A DNA stretch of 64,000 nucleotides from an uncultured Aquimarina sp. (GTDB taxonomy: Bacteria; Bacteroidota; Bacteroidia; Flavobacteriales; Flavobacteriaceae): the NCBI RefSeq assembly GCF_947496855.1, contig NZ_CANMED010000010.1:1-64000 (forward strand). The letters are read 5' to 3'. Under the pieces are notes generated by a model, which was not told where the DNA came from, searched no databases, and worked only from the letters and a program-made list of their open reading frames with translations. Below are positions 63,130-64,000 of this stretch, piece by piece (position 1 is the stretch's first letter; the number at the start of each line of letters is the position of its first letter). The position numbers were made by a program, and so were the translations under genes.

Positions 63130-63627
63130 ATGACAGAAGAAGAAAAACGAAGTTATTTTTGCCATACACACACCAACTTGTTTTCTCAAGGTAAATGTCA
63201 TAATTGCTATAAAGGTATGTATCATACTTGTTTAAACAACAATTCTACTATTCGTCCAGATTGTATAAAAACACAGTTTTAACAGGAGATCACTATAAAA
63301 ATCAAAAAAGAAATAAGCTATATTCTTTCTATAGATTTAGGAGTTACTCTATTATTCCACATATACCAATGCTATACAATTTCTGGGATATACACTAGTT
63401 TCATTTTTTTTAGAAAGTCTTTTATATGTCCCTCTTGCTACTTTGACCGCCATAAGTGCATATTATATGTATAGTGAAGTTACTATTATCAGAGATGTTA
63501 GTAAATCCCTTTTATTGGAGGAAAATTTACTCTTTTATTAATCATCATAAGTCTGGTTATAGGAATTCCACTATTATACTTACTTTATAAAATAGCAATA
63601 TTTCTAAAGTATCGGTTATTTTCTTAA
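63130..63627 (+). pseudogene. Broken B-box zinc-finger membrane protein
   Basis: The ATG at 63130 opens a zinc-finger segment with paired Cys and His (YFCHTHTN, KCHNCYKGMYHTC) that ends at a TAA (63280-63282). Downstream, membrane-like segments continue in changing frames: ISYILSIDLGVTLLFHIYQC in the first frame, then LESLLYVPLATLTAISAYYM in another, beginning near a run of T at about 63405, and last GKFTLLLIIISLVIGIPLLY back in the first frame, up to a stop at 63625. One in-frame stop and two frameshifts explain this. The intact ancestor would be a zinc-finger protein with several membrane helices. Confidence 0.65.
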
Positions 63628-63672
63628 AAACGAATAGCTTTAAGTAGTTACTTATAAGCTTACAAATAAAAA

Positions 63673-63720
63673 TGATCCTTCAAAATCAATACTATCGTTT
63701 AGCATTGAGAAAAAGGATCA
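63673..63720 (-). terminator. Possible terminator for the edge gene
   Basis: TGATCCTT (63673-63680) pairs with AAGGATCA (63713-63720) with a loop of 32 bases, and the A-rich stretch left of it reads as T-rich for the leftward transcript. The long loop makes this moderate at best. Confidence 0.45.
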
Positions 63721-63750
63721 TCTTCCACTTATAGAACCTAATCAATTTTG

Positions 63751-64000
63751 TTAATTTCTGTAGTTCATTAAACATTGTACTTTGTTCTCTACATGAAACT
63801 TATTGCTCTGCCAAACAGGAATATTCACTTGTCCAGGTTTCACAACGGGTAATTTTTCCTTTACTTTTGAAATAGTATTTATCTTTTCTACAGCTTCAGC
63901 ATATCTTTTATCTATAAATACTGAAGCACCTCTATAAACATCAATCATATTACGCTGCAGTTCGTCCTTTCTTTTTCGGATAATAGTAATATCCACATTA
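63751..64000 (-). CDS. C-terminal part of an unidentified gene, cut by window edge
   Basis: The frame is open to the last base of the window, so the true start lies outside. The visible 80-odd residues are basic with a helical part (RKRKDELQRNMIDVYRGA, then RYAEAVEKINTISKVKEK) and a short end, IPVWQSNKFHVENKVQCLMN. I do not recognise a family. A GTG at 63996 is inside the frame but need not be the start. Confidence 0.55.
   Translation of the reverse strand, partial: NVDITIIRKRKDELQRNMIDVYRGASVFIDKRYAEAVEKINTISKVKEKLPVVKPGQVNIPVWQSNKFHVENKVQCLMNYRN

Overview
The window is AT-rich chromosomal DNA from a member of the Flavobacteriaceae (Bacteroidetes). The evidence is a fused gliding-motility ABC protein (GldF-GldG) next to dnaN, a type IX secretion sorting domain, many short lipoprotein signals, Bacteroidetes-style promoters of the TTG-N19-TAnnTTTG type, a leuA-leuC-leuD-leuB operon and a 1238-residue phosphatase/outer-membrane-barrel lipoprotein. 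An Aquimarina-like marine genus would fit, but I cannot prove the genus. I saw no rRNA, tRNA, CRISPR array, prophage or intact insertion sequence.

Left part (1-12.1 kb). A DUF4294 protein and an M42 aminopeptidase are followed by a decayed gene fragment and a perfect bidirectional terminator. Next come eight genes in one direction (12061 down to 2656) that form an acetate module: an IS1-type zinc-ribbon/HTH protein, an outer-membrane porin, a DUF4212 small subunit, an ActP-like Na+/acetate symporter, a small membrane protein, a CrbS-like symporter-histidine kinase, a receiver-only response regulator and acetyl-CoA synthetase. Together they could import, sense and activate acetate.

Middle part (12-45 kb). 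These are mostly short housekeeping units: a Nudix hydrolase, Dps, a GNAT, the large phosphatase/kinase-like/Omp85 lipoprotein, an HD-Pycsar-effector-domain fusion, a GAF protein, a TlpA-like thioredoxin, a rhomboid protease, two tandem LpxL-like acyltransferases, GlmM, an acpH/YwqK/ggt operon, a T9SS cargo protein, an orphan CapK-like adenylating enzyme, DnaK, serine dehydratase, a CPBP protease, PanB, an RluA-type pseudouridine synthase, a DMT exporter and some conserved unknowns.

Right part (45-64 kb). The leucine operon leuACDB encodes a short LeuA that lacks the regulatory domain. It is followed by a methyltransferase, a DUF4174 protein, PurC, PhoH, a SAM-hydroxide adenosyltransferase, an ABM protein, the GldF-GldG fusion, a six-cysteine double-glycine leader peptide, a DinB-like protein, a VPGUxxT-type thioredoxin/MsrA-like protein, DnaN, a Crp/Fnr regulator with a DJ-1/PfpI lipoprotein, a B-box zinc-finger membrane protein broken by several lesions, and a partial gene at the edge.

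The genes are mostly core metabolism. The least ordinary items are the acetate sensing module, the HD-PycTM fusion, the phosphatase/kinase-like/barrel protein, the GldFG fusion, the RiPP-like peptide, paired palindromes upstream of dnaK, and several structured intergenic repeats.
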